In this document: one piece after another, positions 9,055 through 17,245 of the stretch
How positions within the stretch are numbered: position 1 is the first letter of the stretch
Layout of the letters: every line of letters begins with the position of its first letter
Source: UA16 sp042095135
Lineage (GTDB): Bacteria; Bacteroidota; Bacteroidia; Flavobacteriales_D; Sanyastnellaceae
Assembly: GCA_042095135.1 (NCBI GenBank)
Contig: JBELBV010000025.1
Span: forward strand, 1-34,187
Direction: 5' to 3'
Length of the DNA stretch: 34,187 bases
Notes under the pieces: model-generated
Databases searched by the model: none
What the model saw: only the letters and a program-made list of their open reading frames with translations
Told to the model about the DNA's origin: nothing
Translations under genes and position numbers: made by a program

Positions 9055-10056
9055 TTACCAAACGGTGGCACTTTCCATGGATTGCCAAATGCGGTCCTTC
9101 AACAACTGAATGCCTTGCTGGGCAACGCTGGAGAAGAAAATGGGATCGAGGTCCTCAATCTCAGCACGCAATGCCTCTTCTAGCTCGTCGTCCAGCATGT
9201 CGGCTTTGGAAACCGCCAACAAGCGATTCTTCTTCAAGAGATCGGGGTTGTACTTCTCCAGCTCGTTGAGGAGGGTTTCGTACTCAGTGCGGATGTCTTT
9301 GGCGTCCGCCGGAACCAAAAACAGCAACACCGGATTGCGCTCGATGTGGCGCAAGAAACGCAGGCCAAGCCCTTTGCCTTCCGCTGCCCCTTCAATGATG
9401 CCTGGGATGTCCGCCATAACGAACGAGCGATCATCGCGGTAAGCAATCATACCTAGGTTTGGTTTTAACGTGGTAAAGGGGTAATTGGCGATTTCCGGTT
9501 TGGCTGCACTCACCACCGAAAGCAAGGTGGACTTTCCGGCATTCGGAAATCCGACCAAGCCCACGTCAGCAAGCAATTTGAGTTCGAGGATCTTCCACTC
9601 CTCTCGGCCATCCTCTCCCGGCTGAGCGTACGTGGGCGACTGGCGCACGGAAGATTTGAAGTGATCATTTCCCAGGCCACCCTTGCCGCCGGCGGTGATA
9701 ATGACCTCCTGACCCTCGTCGAGGATTTCAACGAGGACTTCACCTGACTCGGCATCCTTGACGACCGTGCCGAGTGGCACGTCGACGTACGAGTCCTTTC
9801 CATCCGCACCATGTTTGTGCTGACCTCTGCCCGGTTCGCCGTGCTCGGCGATGACGTGGCGGGCGTACTTGAGGTGCAACAGGGTCCAATACTGCGTATT
9901 GCCACGGACAATCACGTGCCCTCCGCGTCCACCGTCACCGCCGTCAGGGCCGCCCTTCGCCGTCATCCGGTTGCGCATGAAATGCGACGAGCCAGGGCCG
10001 CCCTTACCAGAGCGGCAGCAAATTTTGACGTAATCAACGAAGTTTTCGCCCGACAT
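9055..10056 (-). CDS. obg: Obg/CgtA GTPase involved in ribosome assembly
   Basis: The 333-residue protein has the glycine-rich Obg fold first (GGPDGGDGGRGGHVIV, HGEPGRGQHKHGADG, AGGKGGLGNDHFKSS). The G domain follows, with Walker A GFPNAGKST, DIPGIIEGAAEGKGLG and the NKxD-equivalent SKAD. It ends soon after the G domain, as is common in short Obg proteins lacking the extra C-terminal domain. Obg acts on 50S subunit maturation and the stringent response. It starts 8 bp after adk and is followed closely by psuG, so the three are probably one transcript. Confidence 0.96.
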   Translation of the reverse strand: MSGENFVDYVKICCRSGKGGPGSSHFMRNRMTAKGGPDGGDGGRGGHVIVRGNTQYWTLLHLKYARHVIAEHGEPGRGQHKHGADGKDSYVDVPLGTVVKDAESGEVLVEILDEGQEVIITAGGKGGLGNDHFKSSVRQSPTYAQPGEDGREEWKILELKLLADVGLVGFPNAGKSTLLSVVSAAKPEIANYPFTTLKPNLGMIAYRDDRSFVMADIPGIIEGAAEGKGLGLRFLRHIERNPVLLFLVPADAKDIRTEYETLLNELEKYNPDLLKKNRLLAVSKADMLDDELEEALRAEIEDLDPIFFSSVAQQGIQLLKDRIWQSMESATVW

Positions 10057-10064
10057 GCGTGGGG

Positions 10065-10637
10065 TCAGTGGTTCGGAATGGCCGCTTGCAAGCGTTCCGT
10101 GATTTCTTCAATGGTGCCGATGCCGTCCACGCCGGTGAACTTTGCTTGGGCGGCGTAGTGGCTTGCCACCGGAGCGGTTTCGGCGTTGTACACGTCGATG
10201 CGTTTCTGAATGACCGCCGGGTCTGCGTCATCAGGACGACCACTCGTTTCCGCGCGGGCCAACAGCCGCTTCTTGAGCTCCTCCTCAGCCACGTCCAATG
10301 CGAGCATGCACGAAACCGGCGTTTCACGGCCGTTCAAAAACACGTCCAACGCTTGGGCTTGTGCGGTCGTACGGGGGAAGCCATCGAAGATGAATCCTTT
10401 GGCTTCGGGGTGTTTGTCCACTTCCGATTCCAGCATGCGGATTGTCACATCGTCGGGCACCAATTGGCCTTGATTCATGTACGATTGAGCGAGCTGGCCC
10501 AATTCGGTGCCGCCTTTGATGTTGGCCCGAAAGATATCACCGGTGCTCAAGTGCACCAATCCGTACTGCTCTACCAAGAAGGCGCTTTGGGTGCCTTTGC
10601 CGGCTCCGGGAGGTCCAAAAAGGATGATGTTCAGCAT
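10065..10637 (-). CDS. adk: Adenylate kinase, short-LID form
   Basis: The 190-residue product begins MLNIILFGPPGAGKGT, the P-loop, followed by HLSTGDIFRANI, GFIFDGFPRTTAQA and RAETSGRPDDADP. The LID is the short, zinc-free type. It interconverts ATP plus AMP with two ADP in the cytosol. The longer frame opening at 10676 overlaps the promoter box at 10674-10681 and adds residues outside the family, so ATG at 10637 is preferred. First gene of adk-obg-psuG, divergent from lpd. Confidence 0.95.
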   Translation of the reverse strand: MLNIILFGPPGAGKGTQSAFLVEQYGLVHLSTGDIFRANIKGGTELGQLAQSYMNQGQLVPDDVTIRMLESEVDKHPEAKGFIFDGFPRTTAQAQALDVFLNGRETPVSCMLALDVAEEELKKRLLARAETSGRPDDADPAVIQKRIDVYNAETAPVASHYAAQAKFTGVDGIGTIEEITERLQAAIPNH

Positions 10638-10673
10638 CTTACTCTCTTTCAAATGTCCGCAAAAATGAGAGTT

Positions 10674-10681
10674 CAAAGGTA
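10674..10681 (-). promoter_or_regulatory. -7 promoter box TACCTTTG of adk-obg-psuG
   Basis: A perfect TAnnTTTG match on the minus strand, 36 nt before the adk ATG, in the divergent gap with lpd. No clear -33 TTG element was found upstream. Confidence 0.6.
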
Positions 10682-10716
10682 GGGCATCGAAGCACGTTAG
10701 ACTCGGAATGATGCGT

Positions 10717-10724
10717 TAACTTCG
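10717..10724 (+). promoter_or_regulatory. -7 promoter box TAACTTCG of lpd
   Basis: TAACTTCG fits TAnnTT(T/C)G and lies 32 nt upstream of the lpd ATG. A weak TTAG sits 16 nt further upstream. It is back to back with the adk promoter box, 35 bp apart. Confidence 0.55.
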
Positions 10725-10756
10725 CGCCTCATTCTGATTTACTTCGAAGACTAACC

Positions 10757-12145
10757 ATGAAATACGACGTCATTGTACTCGGTAGCGGCCCCGGCGGCTA
10801 CGTCACGGCCATCCGCGCAAGCCAATTGGGACTCAAGACAGCGGTTGTTGAACGAGAAGCCCTTGGCGGAATTTGTTTGAACTGGGGATGCATTCCCACC
10901 AAAGCATTGCTCAAGAGCGCCAACGTATTCGAGTACATCGAGCACGCCGAAGACTACGGCATATCGGTAGCAGCGCCCAAAGCCGATTTTGGCGGTATGG
11001 TCAAACGCAGCCGAGGCGTAGCGGACGGCATGTCGAAGGGCGTGCAGTTTTTGATGAAGAAGAATAAAATCGACGTCATCATGGGCAATGGGAAATTGCT
11101 CCCCGGCAAGCAGCTTGAAGTCACGGATGAGGCTGGTAAAAAGCAAACCCTGAGCGCGGAACATATCATCATCGCCACGGGCGCACGCAGCCGACAGTTG
11201 CCTTCCATCACACAGGATGGTAAGAACATCATCGGGTACCGTGAGGCCATGACCCTGAAGGACCAGCCCAAGCGCATGGTCGTTGTGGGATCGGGCGCCA
11301 TCGGTGCTGAATTTGCCTACTTCTACAACGCCATCGGAACCGAAGTGACGGTGGTTGAGTACCAAGACCGCATCGTTCCTGTCGAGGACAGCGATGTGAG
11401 TAAGCAACTCGAAAAGAGCTTCAAGAAGTCGGGCATCAAAGTCATGACTTCTTCAGAGGTGTTGGGTGTCGAGTCGAAAGGCAAAGAACAGGTGGTCAAA
11501 ATCAAGACCAAGAAGGGAGAAGAAACCATCGCTTGCGACGTCGTATTGAGCGCCGCTGGTGTGGTCGCCAACATCGAAAACATCGGCTTGGAAGACGTCG
11601 GCATTGTAGTTGATCACGGCAAAGTGGTGGTGGACGATTATTACGCCACCAACATCCCGGGCTACTACGCCATCGGCGATTGCGTGCCCGGTCCCGCTTT
11701 GGCGCACGTCGCCTCCGCAGAAGGCATCACGTGCGTGGAGAAGATTGCGGGACACACGCCTGAGCCCATCGACTATGGCAACATCCCCGGTTGCACCTAC
11801 TGCTTCCCAGAGGTCGCAAGCGTGGGCATGACGGAAGCTCAAGCCAAAGAAGCCGGTCACGAGATCAAGGTGGGCAAATTCCCGTTCTCAGCATCGGGAA
11901 AGGCGAGCGCCTCGGGACACAAAGACGGATTCGTCAAGCTAGTGTTCGACGCGAAGTACGGCGAGCTGCTCGGCGGACACATGATCGGAGCAAACGTCAC
12001 GGAGATGGTCGCCGAATTGGTCGCCCTGCGCAAGCTGGAAACCACCGGTCACGAGCTCATCAAGACCGTCCACCCACACCCCACGTTGAGCGAGGCGGTG
12101 ATGGAAGCTGCAGCCGCAGCTTACGACGAAGTCATTCACTTGTAA
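10757..12145 (+). CDS. lpd: Dihydrolipoyl dehydrogenase (E3)
   Basis: The 462-residue flavoprotein has the FAD-binding GSGPGG (9-14), the redox disulfide in C40-LNWG-C45 followed by IPTK, the NAD-binding VVGSGAIGAEFA segment, a GDCVPGPALAHVASAEG FAD motif, and the C-terminal HPHPTLSEAV bearing the catalytic His-Glu pair. It reoxidises dihydrolipoamide in 2-oxoacid dehydrogenase complexes and the glycine cleavage system. It is full length. Its distance from the E1 fusion gene and its own promoter suggest a shared E3 for several complexes. Confidence 0.96.
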   Translation: MKYDVIVLGSGPGGYVTAIRASQLGLKTAVVEREALGGICLNWGCIPTKALLKSANVFEYIEHAEDYGISVAAPKADFGGMVKRSRGVADGMSKGVQFLMKKNKIDVIMGNGKLLPGKQLEVTDEAGKKQTLSAEHIIIATGARSRQLPSITQDGKNIIGYREAMTLKDQPKRMVVVGSGAIGAEFAYFYNAIGTEVTVVEYQDRIVPVEDSDVSKQLEKSFKKSGIKVMTSSEVLGVESKGKEQVVKIKTKKGEETIACDVVLSAAGVVANIENIGLEDVGIVVDHGKVVVDDYYATNIPGYYAIGDCVPGPALAHVASAEGITCVEKIAGHTPEPIDYGNIPGCTYCFPEVASVGMTEAQAKEAGHEIKVGKFPFSASGKASASGHKDGFVKLVFDAKYGELLGGHMIGANVTEMVAELVALRKLETTGHELIKTVHPHPTLSEAVMEAAAAAYDEVIHL

Positions 12146-12154
12146 GGCCGGACG

Positions 12155-12172
12155 CGCTTCAAGGACGAAGCG
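12155..12172. terminator. Hairpin between convergent lpd and the DUF5715-type gene
   Basis: CGCTTC and GAAGCG form a 6-bp stem around AAGGAC just after the lpd stop. It overlaps the last codons of the convergent gene. There is no U-tract on either side, so it is at best a weak terminator. Confidence 0.25.
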
Positions 12173-12947
12173 TGATGTGCATGCAATTCTTTTCCGGAAT
12201 CACGAGGATGCGTCCGGATTTCTGGAACTTTTTGAGCACGTGCTGAATGGCCAATGTGGGTTCAGAACAATCCGCATCATTGTTAGGCCGGTCGGTGTAT
12301 GCAATGTCAAACGAGGCGCCATAGCTGTGGGTGGATCCGCCGTCGATGGCGTTGTAATTGCGGCGTCCGAGCCGTGCCTGTTGCCGTGCGGTTCGCGTCA
12401 AGCTCGTCACGCGGAACGTGGTGCCTTCGCTCTTCGTCCCCTCCAGCTGATCGGCAAAGGCATGGCCCATATCCTCCAATAACGACTTCACCTCGGGAAG
12501 CAACAGCGCGTGGCTGTGCGACAATGGGGCGATGTGGTAGCCCCGACCGTCGGTCACATCGACGAGGTTGCCGCGTGACTTCCCGGCTCGCAATTCTGCT
12601 TTGTCCTTGACAAAAAAGCTGTTGGGCAAATTCCGTGCGGCTTGTTGGTGGGCCGTGTAGGGATTCTTAGGCAGCCTCAGCACGCCTTTGTTGCACGAAC
12701 ACGGCAGCACCTCCTCCTCCACTTCGACCTCGGATTCAGGCTCTGGACGTTCGGTTTGCTGCTGAGAAACCGAGGCTGGCGGTTCGATCTGGGGAACGAC
12801 AGCGGCTTCGCCGGGATGCTCCAATTCCAGATCTGATTCTGGCTCATCGGGCGAAATCCACGCCACAAGGAGAAAGCAAAGCAACACCAAGGTGCCCCCA
12901 ACTCCCGCGATGCGGTCCCAACGGTATCGTACGCGTCCACGTTGCAT
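12159..12947 (-). CDS. Membrane-anchored M15-like peptidase (DUF5715-type)
   Basis: The 262-residue protein has an N-terminal membrane segment (about 12-32), an acidic Pro/Glu linker (about 33-80) and a C-terminal domain. That domain carries HSYGASFD (207-214), the H-x6-D zinc pattern of the M15/VanY peptidase clan, and a second candidate ligand in ExxCMHITLRP (His257). Such enzymes cut peptide bonds in peptidoglycan stems. The anchored, periplasm-facing layout fits that role, but substrate and activity are inferred. ATG at 12947 is chosen because it starts just before the membrane segment; an ATG at 12980 would add 11 residues. It converges on lpd. Confidence 0.7.
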   Translation of the reverse strand: MQRGRVRYRWDRIAGVGGTLVLLCFLLVAWISPDEPESDLELEHPGEAAVVPQIEPPASVSQQQTERPEPESEVEVEEEVLPCSCNKGVLRLPKNPYTAHQQAARNLPNSFFVKDKAELRAGKSRGNLVDVTDGRGYHIAPLSHSHALLLPEVKSLLEDMGHAFADQLEGTKSEGTTFRVTSLTRTARQQARLGRRNYNAIDGGSTHSYGASFDIAYTDRPNNDADCSEPTLAIQHVLKKFQKSGRILVIPEKNCMHITLRP

Positions 12948-13095
12948 GCCTTGCAAGATGCATGGGTGAGACCCTTTCAATCAACCCAATGGCACCTGAA
13001 ATCCCCACAACGCCATTTTGAAAACATGAATACCTCGACCACAGAAACGTAACCTTTGGCGGCCGCATTGAGTATAGGTTTCAAAACCATTGAAC

Positions 13096-13632
13096 ATGCC
13101 TGGAGTAGGAGCAAAAATTGAACACCCAACGCACGGCGAAGGCGTCGTATTTGGCACCGACGGCGACTTTTGGCGCATCTACTTTCGCGAAGTCGGCGAG
13201 AAGTCGATTGGAAAGGACTACGATCAATTGACGGTGATTGAACCGGCTGAAGACTTGTCTCAACCGGACGTCAGCGATATCATGACCGCCATGGAACATG
13301 TGCTGGACGATTTCACCGACAAACTCCGCGGCGACGAGCGCGTTGAATCCGTCGAGTTGGGTGACCGGTGGGACGGCGGCACATTGATCCTCCAGCCTGC
13401 CGATGAGGGGCTCAAGTCCAAAGACATGCCCATCGACAATTTCTTCCACAAGATTGTCATGACCCGTGACCGCCTGCGCGTTTTGGAGGCCAAAGTCAAC
13501 GCCAACATGAAAATGACGGACGCCGACAAGGTGGAATTGCAGCAATACATTACCAAGATTTACGGCTCTTTGACCACCTTCAACGTGCTCTTCCGCTACA
13601 AGGAAGATTGGTTCGTCGGAGAAAAGAAATAA
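13096..13632 (+). CDS. Conserved Bacteroidota protein with a KOW/CarD-like N-terminus
   Basis: A 178-residue cytosolic protein without signal peptide or membrane segments. Residues about 1-50 (GAKIEHPTHGEGVVFG... WRIYF... ) look like a small beta-barrel of the KOW/CarD-like kind. The rest is helical, with a conserved-looking PIDNFFHKIVMTRDRLRVLE and VELQQYITKIYGSLTTFNVL. I recall similar uncharacterised proteins across Bacteroidota, but no function can be assigned. Start: ATG at 13096, since the TTG two codons earlier is less likely. A loose TAACCTTTG (13050-13058), with one extra spacer base, may be its promoter. Confidence 0.7.
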   Translation: MPGVGAKIEHPTHGEGVVFGTDGDFWRIYFREVGEKSIGKDYDQLTVIEPAEDLSQPDVSDIMTAMEHVLDDFTDKLRGDERVESVELGDRWDGGTLILQPADEGLKSKDMPIDNFFHKIVMTRDRLRVLEAKVNANMKMTDADKVELQQYITKIYGSLTTFNVLFRYKEDWFVGEKK

Positions 13633-13641
13633 TCTCCTGCT

Positions 13642-13649
13642 TACCTTCG
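13642..13649 (+). promoter_or_regulatory. -7 promoter box TACCTTCG
   Basis: TACCTTCG lies 22 nt before the ATG of the 54-residue gene and fits TAnnTT(T/C)G, so the small gene and the transporter after it probably have their own promoter. Confidence 0.5.
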
Positions 13650-13671
13650 GAGCGAATAGACTCCGCAGGCC

Positions 13672-13836
13672 ATGCAACGCGTACTTTTTCAAATCCTCAG
13701 CCAACTGAATCGGCTGGTGCTGCCCCGTTTTTCGCGGCGGCCGGATTTAACCCAGCTTAAAAAATGGGAACAAGCCCTAGTGGGGTGGAAAATGTGGGTG
13801 ACCTACCGTTACCTCGACGCCAAAAACCAAGGCTAA
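13672..13836 (+). CDS. Small conserved protein, 54 residues
   Basis: ATG at 13672 to TAA at 13836 encodes a basic 54-residue protein with an amphipathic start (MQRVLFQILSQLNRLVLP), a charged middle and KKWEQALVGWKMWVTYRYLD. This pattern resembles short Bacteroidota proteins of about 50 residues that databases often label 'SsrA-binding protein'. That label is doubtful because the protein is far shorter than true SmpB. It has its own promoter box and is followed after 4 bp by the transporter gene, supporting real translation. Confidence 0.65.
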   Translation: MQRVLFQILSQLNRLVLPRFSRRPDLTQLKKWEQALVGWKMWVTYRYLDAKNQG

Positions 13837-13840
13837 CACC

Positions 13841-15109
13841 ATGGCAGCTGGTCCGAACCGTCGAACCCGTTGGCTCGCTGTGCTCGGACCGGGCATCCTC
13901 TTTGCTTCGACGGCCATTGGCGTAAGCCACTTGGTTCAATCCACCCGCGCCGGGGCCATTGCCGGCTTCGGGCTCTTGTGGGCCGTGGTAGCAGCTAACG
14001 TGGCGAAGTATCCCTTTTTCGAATTCGGCAGCCGCTATGCCAACGCCACCGGCGAGTCCCTCGTGGAAGGGTACCGCTCGTTGGGACGGCCCGCGGCCTG
14101 GGGCTACTTCATCATCGCGTTAGGAACGTGCTTCTTTGTCATGGGAGCGGTAGGCATTGTAACGGCAGCGTTCCTGGACAACTTATTTGGTATTTCTTCA
14201 GCGACTGGGTTCAATGCGACACCGGCGGTGGCTGTAGCGGTATTCGCTCTCGCAACTGGCCTACTGACCTGGGGGGCATACCGTGGCTTGGACGCTTTGA
14301 TCAAAGCGATTGCCGGGGTGCTGTTGGTGAGCACCATCGTGGCCTTTTGGAGCGCGACCCGCCACACGGCACTGGCCGATGTCCCGCCTGCACCCGCTGA
14401 TTTCTATCCCTTTGAAGGAGCCGGATTGGCCTTTCTCATCGCCTTGATGGGGTGGATGCCCACCGCCGTTGACTTGTCGACTTGGAACAGCATTTGGACG
14501 CTGGAGCGCATCAAGCAAACCGGCTACCACCCGCAACTGCGATCGACGCTGCGCGAATTCAATGTGGGCTACATAGCGTCAGGACTGTTGGCCGTCATGT
14601 TCCTCGGGCTCGGGGCACTGGTGCTGTACACAGACGGAACGGCCTTGCCAGATGGTACGGCGGCATTCGCAGCTGGCATCGTCAGCCTATACACCGAGGC
14701 CATCGGGGAATGGAGCCGCTGGATCATCGGGGCGGCGGCGTTTTCAGCGATGCTCGGCACATGCATTGCCTGCCTCGACGGGTATTCACGAGCCTTGGCG
14801 CGGTCCTACATCACCCTGCGTTCCGAAGTCAACAAGGACCTGCGAACGCTCGAACGGTGGACCTTGGTGGGGGTTTCAGCCGGAGCGCTTGTGCTCATCT
14901 TGGCCTTTCCGAGTGACATCCGAACGCTCGTGGATGTTGCGACCACCTTGAGTTTCATCGTGGCGCCTGCCGTGGCCGGAGCAAATTGGTACTTGGTGAG
15001 TCAAACGCGTTTTCCAGAATCCGCGCGTCCTCCTCGGTGGTTGCATGGATTGGCAGCGCTCGGGCTGCTTTTCCTCGTTGGCTTTACCGTCCTTTTTTGT
15101 GTGGCCTAA
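13841..15109 (+). CDS. NRAMP-family metal transporter relative with altered metal-site motifs
   Basis: A 422-residue integral membrane protein with about eleven hydrophobic segments. The opening LGPGILFASTAIG matches the first helix of NRAMP transporters. Where canonical members have DPGN for metal binding, this one reads AIGVSH (25-30). Where TM6 has the MPH motif, it reads MPT (206-208), followed by AVD. It is therefore homologous but should bind a different ion or use a different site. Bacteroidota carry several such 'divalent metal cation transporter' variants. It starts 4 bp after the 54-residue gene. The substrate cannot be predicted; Mg, Al or another ion are possibilities. Confidence 0.85.
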   Translation: MAAGPNRRTRWLAVLGPGILFASTAIGVSHLVQSTRAGAIAGFGLLWAVVAANVAKYPFFEFGSRYANATGESLVEGYRSLGRPAAWGYFIIALGTCFFVMGAVGIVTAAFLDNLFGISSATGFNATPAVAVAVFALATGLLTWGAYRGLDALIKAIAGVLLVSTIVAFWSATRHTALADVPPAPADFYPFEGAGLAFLIALMGWMPTAVDLSTWNSIWTLERIKQTGYHPQLRSTLREFNVGYIASGLLAVMFLGLGALVLYTDGTALPDGTAAFAAGIVSLYTEAIGEWSRWIIGAAAFSAMLGTCIACLDGYSRALARSYITLRSEVNKDLRTLERWTLVGVSAGALVLILAFPSDIRTLVDVATTLSFIVAPAVAGANWYLVSQTRFPESARPPRWLHGLAALGLLFLVGFTVLFCVA

Positions 15110-15112
15110 AGG

Positions 15113-15478
15113 CTAATCGAGCACTGCAAAATCCAATTGCACCTCTCCGAACATGTCGTCATATCCGAGCACCCGGCCTTTGACGGAAACGATTTCGCCT
15201 GCCCTTGGGGCGACAAAATCCCCTTCCATGCGGCATGCGATCCCCGGCCGCAGCATCAAAGTCTGACCGTCAACGCCTTTCACTATACCTGTCACGTTAA
15301 TGACCTCGTTGAGGTAAGTCGCCGCATCGCCTTTGGACATCGCCACGTATAGCGCCTTGGCTTCCACCCGCTGGGACGCAGCTTCCACCGAACGGTCCGG
15401 CGCCGGCTTGAAGTAGAAGAACAAACCGATGCACAAAACGACAACGGCGGCAATGAGGAGGCGAGCTTTGGTGGACAT
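15113..15478 (-). CDS. Membrane-anchored OB-fold protein (tRNA_anti-like family)
   Basis: The 121-residue protein has one N-terminal membrane helix (about 5-22) and a C-terminal OB-type barrel: LNEVINVTGIVKGVDGQTL, then IACRMEGDF, then GEIVSVKGRVLGYDDMFGE and VQLDFAVL. This pattern matches the tRNA_anti-like OB family common in Bacteroidota, whose role is unknown. ATG at 15478 is chosen over upstream starts because it begins just before the helix and follows a promoter box. Its stop lies 3 bp from that of the transporter (convergent). Confidence 0.75.
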   Translation of the reverse strand: MSTKARLLIAAVVVLCIGLFFYFKPAPDRSVEAASQRVEAKALYVAMSKGDAATYLNEVINVTGIVKGVDGQTLMLRPGIACRMEGDFVAPRAGEIVSVKGRVLGYDDMFGEVQLDFAVLD

Positions 15479-15497
15479 GATGCAGTGGGTTATAAAG

Positions 15498-15505
15498 CAA
15501 ATGTA
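15498..15505 (-). promoter_or_regulatory. -7 promoter box TACATTTG of the OB-fold gene
   Basis: A perfect TAnnTTTG match on the minus strand, 19 nt before the ATG at 15478. Confidence 0.6.
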
Positions 15506-15546
15506 CCCCTTGTGGAGCATCCTCACTTCTTCCCGCTTGCGCGTTG

Positions 15547-15554
15547 TACATTTC
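15547..15554 (+). promoter_or_regulatory. Candidate -7 box of xseA
   Basis: TACATTTC, followed by G, is one base from TAnnTTTG and lies 20 nt before the TTG start of xseA, in the divergent gap with the OB-fold gene. Confidence 0.4.
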
Positions 15555-15574
15555 GCTGACCAATTACGCCACCG

Positions 15575-16984
15575 TTGAACTCCGCCCAACCCCACACCGA
15601 GACCAAAGTGTACTCCTTGAGCCAGGTGGCACGCTCCATCCGCAAGGCTTTGGAGCGGGCAACGGCAAACAAGAGTTGGCTGGTGAAAGCGGAAATTCTG
15701 AGCATTTCAGAAGGAATTGGCAAAAAGACAGTCTACCTCGATCTGGTCGAAGAAGCCGAAGGACGCCAAAACGCCAAGATGCGCGGCATCATTTGGGCGG
15801 GAGCTGGGCAACAGATCCTCGATGAATTGGGGGCCGAGGCGGCACAAATCCTGAAGCCCGGGTCGGAGGTCGTGTTTTCCGCGCGCATCCAATTCCACGA
15901 ACGCTACGGATTGGCCCTGCACATCGATCGCATTGATTTGCGCTTCATGCTCGGCGAATTGGAACGCCGCAAGCAGATTACCACCGCTCGGCTCAAAGAA
16001 ATGGGCGCGATGGGGTGGAACCGAAAGTTGGCCGTGCCCACGCTGCCCCAGCGCATAGCCCTTGTGGGATCCGCAGGTACCAGTGGGTTTCGGGATTTTT
16101 GCACCAAGGTGACAGAGCACCCCGATCGCTTCCGCGTGCGCATCGAAGCGCACCAATCCAGCGTGCAAGGAGTTTCAGCCGCGGAAGAGTTGGCGGCGGG
16201 CATTCGCCAAGCGGAAGCCACCCAACCCGACCTCATCGTGCTGGTGCGTGGAGGTGGGGGCAAGCTCGACTTAGATGCGTACAATGATTTCGAACTCTGC
16301 CTCGCCATCGCACGATCGACGGTCCCAGTCTGGACTGGAATCGGACACGAATCAGATTTGGTGGTCGCGGACCTCGTGGCCCATACCGCTTGGAAAACTC
16401 CAACCGAAGTCGCTGTGGGCGTTGTTCAGCGGTTTGAAGATGCCTCACTTGGAGTAGACGCCTTGCAGATGCAACTTGAACACCTGGTACAGACTTGGCT
16501 CGTCGAACGCCACAACGAATTTGAAAGCCATTGGGAGCGCATCGGCTCGGCCAGCCGGCTTGCCCTGAACCGTCAGCAGTTGGAATTGCAAAACCTGTCT
16601 CGCCTGTTGCACATTCAAGCGCCGGCCCTGCTGGAGCGGCACCGTCACACGCTGCGTGAGATGCGCAGCACGGTGGCCCGCGCAGGTGCTCACTCCATCG
16701 AGAATGCAGGCCGCGAGATTCGGCATTGCCAGCAGCGGTTGCGCGGCGCCTCCTCCCGGCACCTCGCCGAACAGAAACTCGCCCTCGCCCATTTCAAACG
16801 AACGCTTAACGCCATCGGACCTGAAAAAACCTTGCAGCGGGGCTTCATGCTCCTCGAACGCAACGGTGAAGTGGTGTCCCGCGTAGCAGGGATTAGCGAA
16901 GGAGAACAGCTTCGCATTCAAGCGAACGACGGCGAACTCGATGTGACCGTCAATAAAGCGGCCCCAAGGCCCACTTCATCGTAA
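15575..16984 (+). CDS. xseA: Exodeoxyribonuclease VII large subunit
   Basis: A 469-residue protein with an N-terminal OB domain (about 10-110, with VYSLSQVARSIRKALER, SWLVKAEILSIS and GSEVVFSARIQFHERYG). A catalytic domain follows, with RIALVGSAGTSGFRDF, a PDLIVLVRGGGGKLDLDAYND stretch, VPVWTGIGHESDLVVADLVA and KTPTEVA. A long helical C-terminus closes it. With XseB it degrades single-stranded DNA from both ends. No ATG is available upstream of the conserved start: TTG at 15575 is used here and GTG at 15608 is an in-frame alternative. The stop codon TAA is also the first part of the promoter box of xseB. Confidence 0.94.
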   Translation: MNSAQPHTETKVYSLSQVARSIRKALERATANKSWLVKAEILSISEGIGKKTVYLDLVEEAEGRQNAKMRGIIWAGAGQQILDELGAEAAQILKPGSEVVFSARIQFHERYGLALHIDRIDLRFMLGELERRKQITTARLKEMGAMGWNRKLAVPTLPQRIALVGSAGTSGFRDFCTKVTEHPDRFRVRIEAHQSSVQGVSAAEELAAGIRQAEATQPDLIVLVRGGGGKLDLDAYNDFELCLAIARSTVPVWTGIGHESDLVVADLVAHTAWKTPTEVAVGVVQRFEDASLGVDALQMQLEHLVQTWLVERHNEFESHWERIGSASRLALNRQQLELQNLSRLLHIQAPALLERHRHTLREMRSTVARAGAHSIENAGREIRHCQQRLRGASSRHLAEQKLALAHFKRTLNAIGPEKTLQRGFMLLERNGEVVSRVAGISEGEQLRIQANDGELDVTVNKAAPRPTSS

Positions 16985-16989
16985 TTTCG
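16982..16989 (+). promoter_or_regulatory. -7 promoter box TAATTTCG overlapping the xseA stop, ahead of xseB
   Basis: TAATTTCG begins with the xseA stop codon and ends 4 nt before the xseB ATG. The spacing is identical to that seen for the E1 and DUF554 genes, suggesting a leaderless xseB transcript in addition to readthrough from xseA. Confidence 0.5.
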
Positions 16990-16993
16990 CACC

Positions 16994-17245
16994 ATGGCAA
17001 AGAAGCAACACCCGGCAGTAGACGTTCCTGAAAAATTCGACGACGCACTCGAAGAGCTGCGCGGATTGATGGAATTGTTGGAAAGCGACGACATCACCGT
17101 CGACACGCTGACCCAGGCGATTCGCCGTGCAGCCGTATTGTTGAAGCATTGCCAGTCTCAACTGCACGCGACAGAAGACGAAGTCAAAGCCCTGATTGAA
17201 GAACTCGGGGTTCAGTCCAATGGAGCCCCTTCGGAAAGCGATTAA
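16994..17245 (+). CDS. xseB: Exodeoxyribonuclease VII small subunit
   Basis: An 83-residue, mostly helical acidic protein with the family pattern FDDALEELRGLMELLESDD, then TLTQAIRRAAVLLKHCQSQL. It binds the long helices of XseA and is needed for activity. It follows xseA by 9 bp. Its stop codon overlaps the stop of the convergent lipoprotein gene. Confidence 0.93.
   Translation: MAKKQHPAVDVPEKFDDALEELRGLMELLESDDITVDTLTQAIRRAAVLLKHCQSQLHATEDEVKALIEELGVQSNGAPSESD

Noticed and set aside
10751..11407. A 218-codon minus-strand frame opposite lpd
   Set aside because: It is fully antisense to a clear housekeeping gene and matches no family I know.
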